A stretch of DNA of 33,390 nucleotides from Planctomycetota bacterium (GTDB lineage: Bacteria; Planctomycetota; SZUA-567; H5-PLA8). Made by a program: the position numbers and the translations under genes. The notes under the pieces were generated by a model. That model did no database searches and had not been told where the DNA came from. It was given only the letters and a program-made list of their open reading frames with translations. The stretch spans positions 1 through 33,390 of the forward strand of contig JAHCJK010000051.1 of NCBI GenBank assembly GCA_026184295.1. The letters are read 5' to 3'. This document shows, in pieces, positions 1 through 8,024 of this stretch; the stretch's first letter is position 1; each line of letters opens with the position of its first letter.

Positions 1-2
1 GA

Positions 3-1511
3 ACGGCGGTGGTCTTCGGGTTCTTCGTCGTGCGGCTCTTCGAACGCAACCTGCGCAACGACGTGATCCAGTACGGCTACGGGCAGACCGTGGCCTTTCG
101 CGAAATCTGCCGCGAGGTCCACCAGGATTACATCGTCTGGGTGACCAACCATGGCGAGGAGAAGCCGTTCTTCCACCTGACGCGGGTGGGCCAGGAACAC
201 GCCGCGCGCCTCAAGCGGGTGCTCGCGGCCGAACCGCGCATCAACGCGGCGGTGGTCTACGTCTCGCGCGCGCCGGTGCGCGACCCCAGCGACGCGGTGG
301 TCTGGACCGGCGAGGAGCGCCCGCTGGTCTACACGCGGCCCGCGGGCGTCGAACGCGTGGACCTGGCCGGCGCGGACCCGTCCATCGTCTACTGGTTCGG
401 GACCTACAACGGCGAACCCGCGCTCTTCTTCCGCGCGCCGCTGGCCGGGAGCGGCGACAGCCTGAACGCGGTGGTGCAGGCGGTCTTCTCCTCGAAGGAC
501 ATCCAGGCCGAGACGAACAGCCTGGTCTGGAAGGTCGTGGCCGTGGGGGCCGCGCTATCGGTGCTGGGGCTGCTGATTTCGCTGCTGCTGGCGCGCGCGG
601 TCACGCTGCCGATCCACGCGCTCGTCGGAGACCTGGACGCCATCGCCAAGGGCGACCTCGACCACGAACCGGTCGTGCAGAGCCGCGACGAGATCGGGCT
701 GCTGGCGCGCGCGATGGCGCGCATGACCCGGGCGCTGCGCGAGAAACGCGACCAGGACCGCCACCTCGAACGCATCAACGCCGACCTGAGCCTGGCGCAG
801 GAAGTCGTGGCCAACCTGCTGCCTAAAAAGCGCGTCAGCCTGCCCGGGTACGACATCGACCTGGCCTACCGCTGCGCGCGCGAGATCGGCGGCGACTACT
901 ACGACTTCATCCCCATCGACAACGAACACCTGGCGCTCGTCGTCGCCGACGTCTCGGGCAAGGGCATCGCCGCCTCGATGATTCTCGCGACGACCCGCAC
1001 GCTGCTGCGCATGATGGCCCCGCTCAACCTCAGCCCCGCCGACGTGCTCAGCAAGGTCAACTACCACCTGCACCGCGACGTGAAGCGCGGGATGTTCGTC
1101 ACCGCCGTCTACGGGCTATTGAACGTGCGCACGCGCCAGTTCCGCGTCGCGTCCGCCGGGCACAACGCGATGCTTGTCTGGCGCGGCAGGAAGAAGACCA
1201 TCGAGGCCCTGCGCCCGCAGGGCATGGCGCTCGGCTTCGACCGCGGCCCGGGCTTCGACCGCTACGTGCGCGAGATGGAAATCCAACTGGAGCCCGGCGA
1301 CCGCGTGGTCCTGTACACCGACGGCGTGGTGGAAGCGATGAACGCGCGCAAGGAAGAGTGGGGGATGGAGACCTTCGAGAAATTCGCCGTCGCCTACGCC
1401 GACCGGCCCAGCGCGGAATTCGTCAACGACCTGCTGATGGAACTCGACCGCCACAAGGGCGACGCCGAACAGCATGACGACATCACCGTCGTGACGATGC
1501 GCATCCTGTAA
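3..1511 (+). CDS. Membrane-anchored HAMP + PP2C (SpoIIE/RsbU-type) serine phosphatase, 5' end outside window
   Basis: The reading frame is open to the left edge, so the true start lies upstream; a GTG at 9 is only an internal candidate. Numbering from that GTG, residues 1-12 look like the end of a first membrane helix. Residues 15-170 form an extracytoplasmic sensor region of unknown ligand. Residues 172-197 are a second membrane helix, about 198-245 a HAMP linker, and 240-265 a coiled-coil stretch. Residues 280-500 are the PP2C/SpoIIE phosphatase. Metal-binding and catalytic motifs are intact: GGDYYDF (294-300), DVSGKG (314-319), SAGH (382-385), LYTDGV (435-440) and HDD (489-491). Known relatives dephosphorylate anti-anti-sigma (STAS) partners in partner-switching cascades. 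No STAS or RsbW-like gene is visible here, so the target is unknown. Family assignment is firm; the role is inferred. Confidence 0.9.
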   Translation, partial: TAVVFGFFVVRLFERNLRNDVIQYGYGQTVAFREICREVHQDYIVWVTNHGEEKPFFHLTRVGQEHAARLKRVLAAEPRINAAVVYVSRAPVRDPSDAVVWTGEERPLVYTRPAGVERVDLAGADPSIVYWFGTYNGEPALFFRAPLAGSGDSLNAVVQAVFSSKDIQAETNSLVWKVVAVGAALSVLGLLISLLLARAVTLPIHALVGDLDAIAKGDLDHEPVVQSRDEIGLLARAMARMTRALREKRDQDRHLERINADLSLAQEVVANLLPKKRVSLPGYDIDLAYRCAREIGGDYYDFIPIDNEHLALVVADVSGKGIAASMILATTRTLLRMMAPLNLSPADVLSKVNYHLHRDVKRGMFVTAVYGLLNVRTRQFRVASAGHNAMLVWRGRKKTIEALRPQGMALGFDRGPGFDRYVREMEIQLEPGDRVVLYTDGVVEAMNARKEEWGMETFEKFAVAYADRPSAEFVNDLLMELDRHKGDAEQHDDITVVTMRIL

Positions 1512-1518
1512 GCGTTCC

Positions 1519-1553
1519 CAAAAAGAAGAACGCCCGGCGTGCTTCGCCGGGCG
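1519..1553 (-). terminator. Rho-independent terminator for the secreted repeat protein gene
   Basis: A perfect 9-bp stem (CGCCCGGCG at 1531-1539, CGCCGGGCG at 1545-1553) with a 5-nt loop lies between two convergent genes. On the minus strand the stem is followed by a T-rich tract (complement of the A-run at 1521-1530), so it best terminates the minus-strand gene ending at 1584. The stem could also slow transcription from the plus-strand phosphatase gene, but it lacks a T-run on that side. Confidence 0.75.
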
Positions 1554-1583
1554 TCCCCCTCCGTCCGATCCTCCTTGCTCGCG

Positions 1584-2318
1584 TTACTTGCAGTGCTTCT
1601 TGTGCGAGTGGTGGCCGTTGTGGCCACCGTGGCCGCCGAACCCGAACCCGAGGCCGAGGCCGAAGGTCACGACCGGGCGGCGTTCGACGCGGCGTTCCAC
1701 GATCACCGTCTGCACGGGCTCGACGTACACCGGGCGGGCGTCGCTGGTGACGCGCTGGTACTTGTAGACCTCGTCGGAGGTCATCTCGTTCAGCTTGAGG
1801 GCCTCCTGGTGCAGGACGTTGCCTTCGCCGTCGCGCACGATCACCGTCTTGGTGCCGTCGCCGTTGTCCACGACGCTGGTGCGGATGCCGGTCTGCGTGT
1901 TCCTGGCTTCGCCGCCGACGGGTTCCTTGGCGGGAATCTTTTCGCGGCTGAGTTCCTTGCCGTCCTTGTCGGTCACGGTCTTGGTGCGGCTGCCGTCCGC
2001 GTTGAGTTCCACCTTGGTCGTCTCGCCGGTCTCGGGGTTGGTCACCGAGCCGCCGACCGGGTCGGTGTTCGGCTTGGGCTTGCTTACCGGTTCGTCCTTG
2101 GAGTTGCTGCGGCCGGTCTCGTTGCCGTCCTTGTCGGTGCGGACCGTGGTGCGCGAGCCGTCCGCGTTCTTGTAGACGCTGATCGTCCCGCCGTCGGGGG
2201 TGGTCATCGAGCCCATCAGGTTGCCTTCTTCGGCCTGCCCGTAGGTCGCGCACGCGAACGCCAGCGCGAGGATCGCGAACGCCATCGTGAACCAGTTCCT
2301 GCTTCCGTGGGTCTTCAT
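1584..2318 (-). CDS. Secreted repeat protein with Gly/His-rich tail, unknown function
   Basis: The product begins with a signal peptide (hydrophobic core FTMAFAILALAFACATYG, cleavage likely before QAEEG). The mature part carries three related segments of the form DGSRT..(V/K)TDKDG..: two near-identical copies and a third diverged copy (DGTKTVIVRDGEG). They resemble the short turn-rich repeats of RHS/YD-type or toxin-like surface proteins, but no catalytic domain follows. The C-terminal 25 residues are Gly-, Phe- and His-rich and end in a His/Lys cluster that could bind metal. Two ATGs are possible: 2324 and 2318. The complement of 2325-2330 gives AGGGAG directly against the first ATG but at a proper 6-nt spacing from the second, so 2318 is chosen. 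No function is recognised. A strong terminator follows. Confidence 0.75.
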   Translation of the reverse strand: MKTHGSRNWFTMAFAILALAFACATYGQAEEGNLMGSMTTPDGGTISVYKNADGSRTTVRTDKDGNETGRSNSKDEPVSKPKPNTDPVGGSVTNPETGETTKVELNADGSRTKTVTDKDGKELSREKIPAKEPVGGEARNTQTGIRTSVVDNGDGTKTVIVRDGEGNVLHQEALKLNEMTSDEVYKYQRVTSDARPVYVEPVQTVIVERRVERRPVVTFGLGLGFGFGGHGGHNGHHSHKKHCK

Positions 2319-2343
2319 CTTCATCTCCCTGGCCTTGATAGGC

Positions 2344-2389
2344 CCTTCCGATTTCCGGCCGGTCTACGAAGACCGGCGTTTACGGAAGG
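2344..2389 (-). promoter_or_regulatory. Nested inverted repeat upstream of the secreted repeat protein gene
   Basis: Two nested stems are visible: an outer 7-bp pair (CCTTCCG at 2344-2350, CGGAAGG at 2383-2389) and an inner 8-bp pair (GCCGGTCT at 2358-2365, AGACCGGC at 2370-2377) with a 4-nt loop. The structure lies about 25 bp before the start codon at 2318. A minus-strand -10-like TATAGC (2389-2394) abuts it, so the element may be an operator or a leader hairpin. No known riboswitch is recognised. Confidence 0.4.
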
Positions 2390-2605
2390 CTATAGGGCGC
2401 GCCGCGTGCCAAATCGGCCGTTTCGTCTAACTCCTTTCAGGTAAAGAAGTTTATTGCTTGCACACGTGCGCCCGGGTCGTGCGCAGCGGATACGTTGTTG
2501 GATGAACGAACGGCCGCTGAGCGAACGGAGGCCCGCCGCCGGTTGGCCTGGGGCTTGCCGTATCGAAAGGAGGACGCGGACCCGGTGTAATAAGGAGGCG
2601 AGGGT

Positions 2606-3220
2606 ATGGAACGGACGGTCAGACCCATGCGGCAGCGGCAGGATCGGCGGAACGCCTTTGCTTTTGAGCCCGAGCCGGCGCCCGAGCCGCGCACGGCGCC
2701 GAAGCCGGCCGCGGCCCCGGCGACCTCTAAGGTTCCCCTCGACCTGCCGCCCGAAGACCAGGCCGTCTACGCCACGCGCCTGACGCCGGAGGCCTTCGAG
2801 CGCCTGCCGGAGGAGATGAAGGCCGCGATCCGCGCGCGCGAGGCCAAGGCGAAGCGGCTCACCGAGGCCTTTACCCACGGGTTCAAGCGCCGCGCGATTA
2901 TCGCGTGCTGCATGGGCGCGGTGCTGGCGGCCTCGCTGGCGATCTTCATGCCCATCCAGAACCCGCTGATGCTGCTGCTGGTGCTCGCGCAGGGCGCGGG
3001 GGCGGGGTACCTGATCGTGCGCTACGAGGCGACGCCGTTCGGCAGCCTGGGGATGTACGGGGGCACGTCCGTGGCGGCCTCGCTCTTCGGGTTCATCACC
3101 GGCTGGATGAACTGGACCGGCGCGCCGATGGTCTTCATGAGCTGGCTGCTGACCTTCTCGTTCGGCATGGCGATCGCGATGTGGGCCCGCCGCGACCGCG
3201 AACGCTTCAACGCGTTTTAG
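2606..3220 (+). CDS. Four-helix inner-membrane protein, unknown function
   Basis: The start at 2606 is fixed by AAGGAGG at 2592-2598 with 7-nt spacing. The 204-residue product has a charged, Pro/Ala-rich cytoplasmic N-terminus (residues 1-60), an amphipathic segment rich in Glu/Arg (about 60-92), then four hydrophobic helices at about 95-116, 118-140, 146-168 and 173-195, ending in a basic tail. No enzyme motif or known family is recognised. The last codon is only 4 nt from the end of the convergent lipoprotein gene. The roughly 285 bp upstream contain A+T-rich patches near 2440-2460 where a promoter could sit, but no convincing -35/-10 pair was found. Confidence 0.75.
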   Translation: MERTVRPMRQRQDRRNAFAFEPEPAPEPRTAPKPAAAPATSKVPLDLPPEDQAVYATRLTPEAFERLPEEMKAAIRAREAKAKRLTEAFTHGFKRRAIIACCMGAVLAASLAIFMPIQNPLMLLLVLAQGAGAGYLIVRYEATPFGSLGMYGGTSVAASLFGFITGWMNWTGAPMVFMSWLLTFSFGMAIAMWARRDRERFNAF

Positions 3221-3224
3221 GCGC

Positions 3225-4061
3225 TTACTTCTTCTCGGTCTCTTCGCCGTAGTTGAGCGTCTTGACGCCCGGCGCCAGGTGTTCGGTGCCGCGGTTCTTG
3301 CCCTTCAGCGCCAGCGCGATCTCGTGTTCTTCGGCCATGCGCCCGGCGGGCAGGCTGGCGCGCACGTCGTACGTCACGAGTTCCTGGCGGAAGATCTCTT
3401 CGTCGAGGTAGTACTTGCTGCGCCGCACCAGGCCCACGTTCGGCGCGAACCAGTAGCGGGTGACCTCGCGGCGGTCGCGCGATTCCTGCCGCGAGACCGC
3501 GCATTGCTTGAACGCCCCCGCGGGCGTCTGGACGTCACGGTGCCCTTCGATCTCGTAGTACAGGTTGCTGCCCCGGTCGTCGGTGACGATCCAGCGGTAG
3601 CGCGTGTGCGGCGGAAGAATCAGCAGATACTGGCGGCCGGCGGCGTTCTGCGAACCGACGTAGCCGCCGCGCTTCGACCAGACCTGTTCGAAGCCGTCGT
3701 AGGTCGCGCGGAAGGTCAGTTCGTCCACCGACTCCTTGAGCGCCAGGGCGATGCGGCGGGCGGGCGCGACCTTGGCGGCGGGCTTGGCCTCTTCGCCCAG
3801 CACTTCGGCCTTGGGTTCGGCGGCGGGCTCGTCGCCGCGCGCCTCGGCGGGCTGGTCGGCGATCGCGTCGGCCGTGGGCACTTCCTTGCCGTCGGCCAGG
3901 GCCTGCAGTCGCGCGCGGTCGAGCAGGCGGTACTCCCAGCGGTTGCCGTCGCGCATGGGGAAGTAATCGGTGGAGACGGCCTGGCGTTCGCACCCGGTAA
4001 AGAGGACGGCGTAGACCAGCACCAAGGCGAGACCGGAAAGTCGCAGCGCAAGACGAATCAT
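3225..4061 (-). CDS. Lipoprotein, unknown function
   Basis: The 278-residue product starts MIRLAL and has a hydrophobic segment ending in the lipobox LFTGC, so it should be a lipid-anchored envelope protein. It opens with a YFPMRDGNRWEYR segment, a pattern common in uncharacterised bacterial lipoproteins and associated with a beta-rich fold. Residues about 50-85 are a low-complexity Ala/Glu/Pro/Lys insertion, probably a flexible linker. A later stretch contains TPAGAFKQCAV and YWFAPNVGLVRR, again typical of this lipoprotein class. The frame is open further upstream, to a possible start at 4241, but only the ATG at 4061 places a signal peptide at the N-terminus, and GGGGGAAGG lies just before it. 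The end almost touches the convergent membrane-protein gene (4-nt gap). Confidence 0.8.
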   Translation of the reverse strand: MIRLALRLSGLALVLVYAVLFTGCERQAVSTDYFPMRDGNRWEYRLLDRARLQALADGKEVPTADAIADQPAEARGDEPAAEPKAEVLGEEAKPAAKVAPARRIALALKESVDELTFRATYDGFEQVWSKRGGYVGSQNAAGRQYLLILPPHTRYRWIVTDDRGSNLYYEIEGHRDVQTPAGAFKQCAVSRQESRDRREVTRYWFAPNVGLVRRSKYYLDEEIFRQELVTYDVRASLPAGRMAEEHEIALALKGKNRGTEHLAPGVKTLNYGEETEKK

Positions 4062-4068
4062 GCCTTCC

Positions 4069-4096
4069 CCCATACCGTAACTGAGACGCGGGTCAA
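4069..4096 (-). promoter_or_regulatory. Candidate promoter of the lipoprotein gene
   Basis: On the minus strand TTGACC (complement of 4091-4096, 5/6 match to TTGACA) is followed after 16 bp by TATGGG (complement of 4069-4074, 3/6 match). The -10 element ends 7 nt from the ATG at 4061, so any leader would be nearly absent and the GGAAGG could act little in translation. The -35 match is good; the -10 match is poor. Confidence 0.3.
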
Positions 4097-4291
4097 ACGC
4101 GGACCTTGCCCCCAAGTATCGGCTTCGCGGCCGGCCTGTATGCACCCGCCTCGCCCGGATGCGCGCTAATAAGGCGGCATTTCTGTAATGGCTTGAATCC
4201 CTAATGGTTATGCGGTGATAAATCGGGGATTTCGCGCCCAAAGTTTTGCCGGGCCGCTCGTTAATCCAGTATCGAGCCCCGCGAGGATTCC

Positions 4292-5596
4292 ATGAGCGAA
4301 CAGCATACGCGCATTCGAGGCGAGTCCGCGCCGGGCCGGCGAGGGACCCGCAGGCGTTCCCGCCGCGACACGACGGTCGATTCGGAGGCCATGCGCGAGA
4401 AGCTCGACCAGGAGTTCCGCGCGCGCATCCAGAAGCGTCTGAAAGAAAGCGCCGGGCAGGACGAGGACGAGCGCGCCGCCGCCGGGCCCACCGTGGCCGG
4501 CCGCGTCCGCACCCAGGACCTGCAGAAGCAGCTCGACGAGATCAAGCAGGAAGCGCGCCCCCGCGTCACCGGGGACGAAGGCAGCGGCAAGGCCGCCGCC
4601 GAAGAGACCCGCGCGAAACTCTCCTCCGGCGAGATGCTCGACGATCTGCCCGTGGCCGAGGAAGTGGAACCCGAGGCGACCGCGCCCGCGGAACCTGCGC
4701 CCAAGACCCCCGCGCTGCCGGCCGCCGAAGGCGAGATTCCCGAGACCGAGATCGACGGGCCCCGGCCGTTGCCCACGCACGCCGGCGGAACGATCGTGCT
4801 CCCAAAGAGCACTTCGAGCCGCGGGCGGCGCAGCCAGATTCTGCGCGTCGATGGAACCAGCGCGGGCTCCCAGCGCACCGACGCGCCCGCCGACGGCCCG
4901 CGCCCGACGCGGCTGGTCTTCAAGTTCGCCGGCGTGCTGCTGCTGATCTTCATGGTGCTATTGGCTTACCGCTGGGTCGCGCTCGGGCGGGCGCCCTCCG
5001 ACCTGGTGACGGCGGAAGGCCAGGCGGAACTCGCGAACGAGGTCCGCGCGTGGACCAACCCGGATTTGAAGAAGCAGCTCGGCGGCGACGCGCCCGAGAC
5101 CGAGGCCGACACCGTGCGCCTGGTCGAAGAATCGAAGGCCCACGCCGAAAAGACCGACGCGAAATCGGAGGCCAAGCCGGAAGACGCCGCGGAAGTCGTC
5201 GCCTCGCCGTGGGATTCGCCCAAGGGCTCCGCGCCCCGGCCCGCGAAGCCGAAGGGCCCCGGCGAGAGCTACACGCTGGCCCCGCAGAAGCGCACCGGCG
5301 GGCGCAGCGCCGAACCGCTCACCCGGACCTTTACCGAAAAGCATCCCGGGCTCGCGGCCGCGCGCGAGGCCTTCGCGCAGGCGAACACGTACTACGTCCA
5401 GTCCGACCCGCGCTCGGCCAGCTTCGAGACCGTGCAGAAGAACGTGCGCCTGGCCATCCCGTTCCTGGAACGCTGCCTCGACGAGTGCGACAAGGCGCGC
5501 AAGAAGGGCATCAAGGCCGCCGAACTGGATGTGATCGAACAGAACGCCGCGATGCGCCTGTACGACTGCCGCAAGCGTTCGACCGTGCAGCCCTGA
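4292..5596 (+). CDS. Single-pass membrane protein with long charged linkers, unknown function
   Basis: The 434-residue product starts at ATG 4292 with GAGG five bases upstream. Residues 1-205 are hydrophilic and low-complexity, with a basic N-terminus, a helical Glu/Arg/Gln region (34-95) and an Ala/Glu/Pro-rich stretch. One strong membrane helix lies at about 208-230. Residues 231-345 are again disordered (Ala/Lys/Pro/Glu). The last ~90 residues form a compact, probably helical domain starting at HPGLAAAREAFAQANTYY and containing three cysteines; its spacing recalls TPR-like helices. The topology suggests a cytoplasmic N-terminus and a periplasmic C-terminal domain on a flexible stalk. An alternative overlapping frame is very Arg-rich and is a shadow. 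No known family is recognised. Confidence 0.75.
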   Translation: MSEQHTRIRGESAPGRRGTRRRSRRDTTVDSEAMREKLDQEFRARIQKRLKESAGQDEDERAAAGPTVAGRVRTQDLQKQLDEIKQEARPRVTGDEGSGKAAAEETRAKLSSGEMLDDLPVAEEVEPEATAPAEPAPKTPALPAAEGEIPETEIDGPRPLPTHAGGTIVLPKSTSSRGRRSQILRVDGTSAGSQRTDAPADGPRPTRLVFKFAGVLLLIFMVLLAYRWVALGRAPSDLVTAEGQAELANEVRAWTNPDLKKQLGGDAPETEADTVRLVEESKAHAEKTDAKSEAKPEDAAEVVASPWDSPKGSAPRPAKPKGPGESYTLAPQKRTGGRSAEPLTRTFTEKHPGLAAAREAFAQANTYYVQSDPRSASFETVQKNVRLAIPFLERCLDECDKARKKGIKAAELDVIEQNAAMRLYDCRKRSTVQP

Positions 5597-5703
5597 CCGC
5601 GTGCGCCCTCCCAAGCGGAAGCCCGCGGGACCCAAAACGGCCCAGGCGTAGGACTTGAAGATGGTGTAAAACCGTGGAGACTTCCCTGCACAGGGCCACG
5701 GCT

Positions 5704-6702
5704 ATGAAACTCGAAGAGATCACCGGCGAGCTGTTGAACAGGGCGGTGGACCTGTATTGGTCGCACGCCTACCGCCGCCAGGCCGACCCCAAGAACCCCA
5801 AGCCGCATTTCGAACCGCGGAAGCCGCTGCCGGAGATCCTGACCGGCGAGCATCCGTTCGAAGATTTGAGCGGCGGGGCGCAGAGCGTTCCGATCCAGGG
5901 CGGCGGGCTCCCGCGCGTCTACGCGCTGCGCCTGGGCAACGACGCCTACCCGCACATGAAGCTCTCGATCGTCGAGTCGTACTTCAACGACGAGTTCGTC
6001 TTCAGCGTGGACCGCCACGACACCTTCCACTTCGAACCCGACGTGCCCGGCTACCAGGCCTGGTGCGAACTGAAAGAGATCAACCGCATCCTCAAGGAAG
6101 CGATCGAGGACGCCTGGTTCAAGGCCGACATCCCGACGCTGCGCAGCTTGCGCGAACAGCGCTTCAAGCGCACCGAACTCGTCCGCAACCTGCGCGCCGG
6201 GGGCCAGACGATCCTGGTGCTCGACGACGACGAACCGCGCGCCGAGATTCTGAAAGGCATCCTGGAAAACGCGGGCTACAGCGTGGAGATCGGCCCGCCC
6301 GGCCCGCGCCCGAACCCCGACGACAAGGTGGTGCGCGAGGTGATGCGCAACACGCCCGCGGGCGTCAGCCTGCGCCTGCCCGCCGAGACCTGCCAGAACG
6401 CCGGCGACGTGAAGGAACTCTGCGAGATGGCCGTGGACCACCGCGTGATGCTGTTCGTGCTCGACGTCAGCTACCGCACGGGGCAGGGGCCCCGCGTGGC
6501 CGGCGCGCTGCGCCTGAACTCGGTGACGCAGGAAATCCCGATCCTGGCGATCTACTCGCGCCGCGACTTCGGCCCCGACCCCGATCTCTTCGACGCCTCG
6601 CTCCGCCGCCCCTACCGCACCGAGGCCGTCCTGGAACTGGTCGAACAGACCCTCTTCCGCAAACCCGGCGGCTCCGGCGTGCACCGCTCGGTCCCGGGCT
6701 GA
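5704..6702 (+). CDS. Response-regulator-like protein with novel N-terminal domain and atypical receiver
   Basis: The preferred start is ATG 5704, with AGGG eight bases upstream; a GTG at 5674 in frame would add ten residues. Residues 1-165 form an unrecognised alpha/beta domain (…LSIVESYFNDEFVFSVD…). Residues 168-325 resemble a CheY-type receiver: ILVLDDDE (acidic pocket, 171-177) and LFVLDVS with the likely phosphoacceptor D254. The usual switch lysine before proline at the last strand is replaced by arginine (RRP, 301-303). The first helix and the phosphoacceptor strand are separated by about 50 residues more than the core needs, so the domain carries an insertion. No DNA-binding output domain is present. 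No histidine kinase is adjacent. Receiver assignment is fairly safe; whether it is phosphorylated is unknown. Confidence 0.75.
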   Translation: MKLEEITGELLNRAVDLYWSHAYRRQADPKNPKPHFEPRKPLPEILTGEHPFEDLSGGAQSVPIQGGGLPRVYALRLGNDAYPHMKLSIVESYFNDEFVFSVDRHDTFHFEPDVPGYQAWCELKEINRILKEAIEDAWFKADIPTLRSLREQRFKRTELVRNLRAGGQTILVLDDDEPRAEILKGILENAGYSVEIGPPGPRPNPDDKVVREVMRNTPAGVSLRLPAETCQNAGDVKELCEMAVDHRVMLFVLDVSYRTGQGPRVAGALRLNSVTQEIPILAIYSRRDFGPDPDLFDASLRRPYRTEAVLELVEQTLFRKPGGSGVHRSVPG

Positions 6703-6723
6703 TTCCGCCTTCTCGATTTTCGA

Positions 6724-8019
6724 TTACGGTTCGCGTGCCGTCTGGAAGGGCTGGTGCCAGGGGCTCCAGGCGCTCCAGTGGCCTTGGGCGTCCTGCTGGC
6801 GGCAGCGGCAGAAGTAGGTCTTTCCGGCGGCAAAGCGGGTCTGGCCTTTCAGCGCTCCGGTGAAAGTTCCGTGCTTCGCGTCGGCGGTCACGCGCTGGGC
6901 GTCGTCCTTGAGCGTCCCCGAGGCCCACACCGGTTTGACCCAGGCGTCCTCGCCCTTCTGATGTTTCCATTCGTCGGGCAGGCGCGCAAAGATCTGTTCC
7001 GCGCCATCCCCGGCGGCGTCCACGCGTTCGGCGATCTGGACTTCCCACGCGGCCTGCTTCGCGCCCGCGGGTCCCGCGAAGGGCGTCTTGCGCAGCACGG
7101 GGTTGGCGGGCGCGACGAGCGGGCCGATGGGCTGGGTGCTGACGACGAAGTCGTCGAACCAGCGCGACTGTTCGGCCGGGCTGCCCTTGTTCCAGTAGGC
7201 CTCCAGGAAGACCGCGTTGATGCCTTTGTCGGTGTAAGCGCCGCGCCAGTCGAGCCCCGTGCGGTTGCATTGCAGCAGCCCGTCGATCCAGAGTTCCATC
7301 ACGCCGTCTTTCTGGCCGGGCGTGTTCAGCTTCACGTGGGCCTCGACGCAGACCCAGCGCCCGGCTTCGCCGTCGGACTGGAGCAGGAACGGGCTGACGG
7401 GCTTGTTGCCGAGCCACTTCAGGTTCGGGAAGTCGTTGTACTTCGTCGTGACCACGCGGCCGTCCTTCACCCCGCTGGCCGGGTCGAGCGTCAGGGCCTC
7501 GCCCGCGGACCAGACGTGCCCGATCATCGCCTGGGTCCAGTTTCCGGAGGTGAAGCTGGTACAGCGGCTCATCTTGTCCGGCCCGCCGCCGGTCCAGCCG
7601 GCCGGGTGCTTGACGTAGATGCGCCAGTAGAGTTCCACGAACTTTTCGCCTTTGCGCAGCGGCGGGCCGAAAGGGCAGTCGCCGAAGGTGAGCTTGCGCC
7701 CGCCCGCGCCCTGCGAACCTTTCGCGTAGTACATGCGCAGCGACTGCCCGGCCGCGCCGAGAAAGACGTCGGGGCTGCGGAGGTTGTCTTTGCTGCGCGC
7801 GTCGTATTCGTGGTACTGCTGCTGCGTCGCCTCGTCGCCGTCGAAATCGTCGTACCAGAGGACGGCCTTGGCCTGCTTCCACGGCTGGGGAGCCGCCAGT
7901 TCCACGCAGTCGATGCGCGGGACGGCGGGGGCGTCTTCGGCGGCGAAGGCCAGCGCGCCGAAAAACAACATGCCCGCGCAGGCGATCCGCGCGGGCATGC
8001 GTAAGACCTTCGCCGGCAT
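6724..8019 (-). CDS. Secreted concanavalin-like (polysaccharide-lyase-like) protein with C-terminal beta domain
   Basis: The 431-residue product has a signal peptide with core ARIACAGMLFFGALAFA, cleaved near AFA-AEDAP. Residues about 45-300 read as a jelly-roll: FVELYWRIYVKHP and VMELWIDGLLQCNR strands, many Trp/Tyr, and a closing WFDDFVVST segment typical of LamG/PL14/PL20-like beta-sandwiches. The last ~100 residues contain W-rich beta segments (…GHWSAWSPWHQPF) resembling a fibronectin type III-like module. I infer binding or cleavage of a polysaccharide, but cannot point to catalytic residues. The start may be ATG 8019 or 7998; the latter has GAAGG at 8-nt spacing. It lies 5 nt after the TPR gene and is probably co-transcribed with it. 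The frame is open upstream, but that part is shadow of the TPR gene. Confidence 0.7.
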   Translation of the reverse strand: MPAKVLRMPARIACAGMLFFGALAFAAEDAPAVPRIDCVELAAPQPWKQAKAVLWYDDFDGDEATQQQYHEYDARSKDNLRSPDVFLGAAGQSLRMYYAKGSQGAGGRKLTFGDCPFGPPLRKGEKFVELYWRIYVKHPAGWTGGGPDKMSRCTSFTSGNWTQAMIGHVWSAGEALTLDPASGVKDGRVVTTKYNDFPNLKWLGNKPVSPFLLQSDGEAGRWVCVEAHVKLNTPGQKDGVMELWIDGLLQCNRTGLDWRGAYTDKGINAVFLEAYWNKGSPAEQSRWFDDFVVSTQPIGPLVAPANPVLRKTPFAGPAGAKQAAWEVQIAERVDAAGDGAEQIFARLPDEWKHQKGEDAWVKPVWASGTLKDDAQRVTADAKHGTFTGALKGQTRFAAGKTYFCRCRQQDAQGHWSAWSPWHQPFQTAREP

Positions 8020-8024
8020 GGCCG

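Noticed and set aside
2440..2605. Promoter for the four-helix membrane protein gene
   Set aside because: A+T-rich patches are present, but no -35/-10 pair has 16-18 bp spacing on the plus strand.
4246..5658. Alternative plus-strand frame overlapping the single-pass membrane protein gene
   Set aside because: Its product is extremely Arg-rich and has no membrane helix or domain, whereas the frame from 4292 has a ribosome-binding site, a membrane segment and normal composition.
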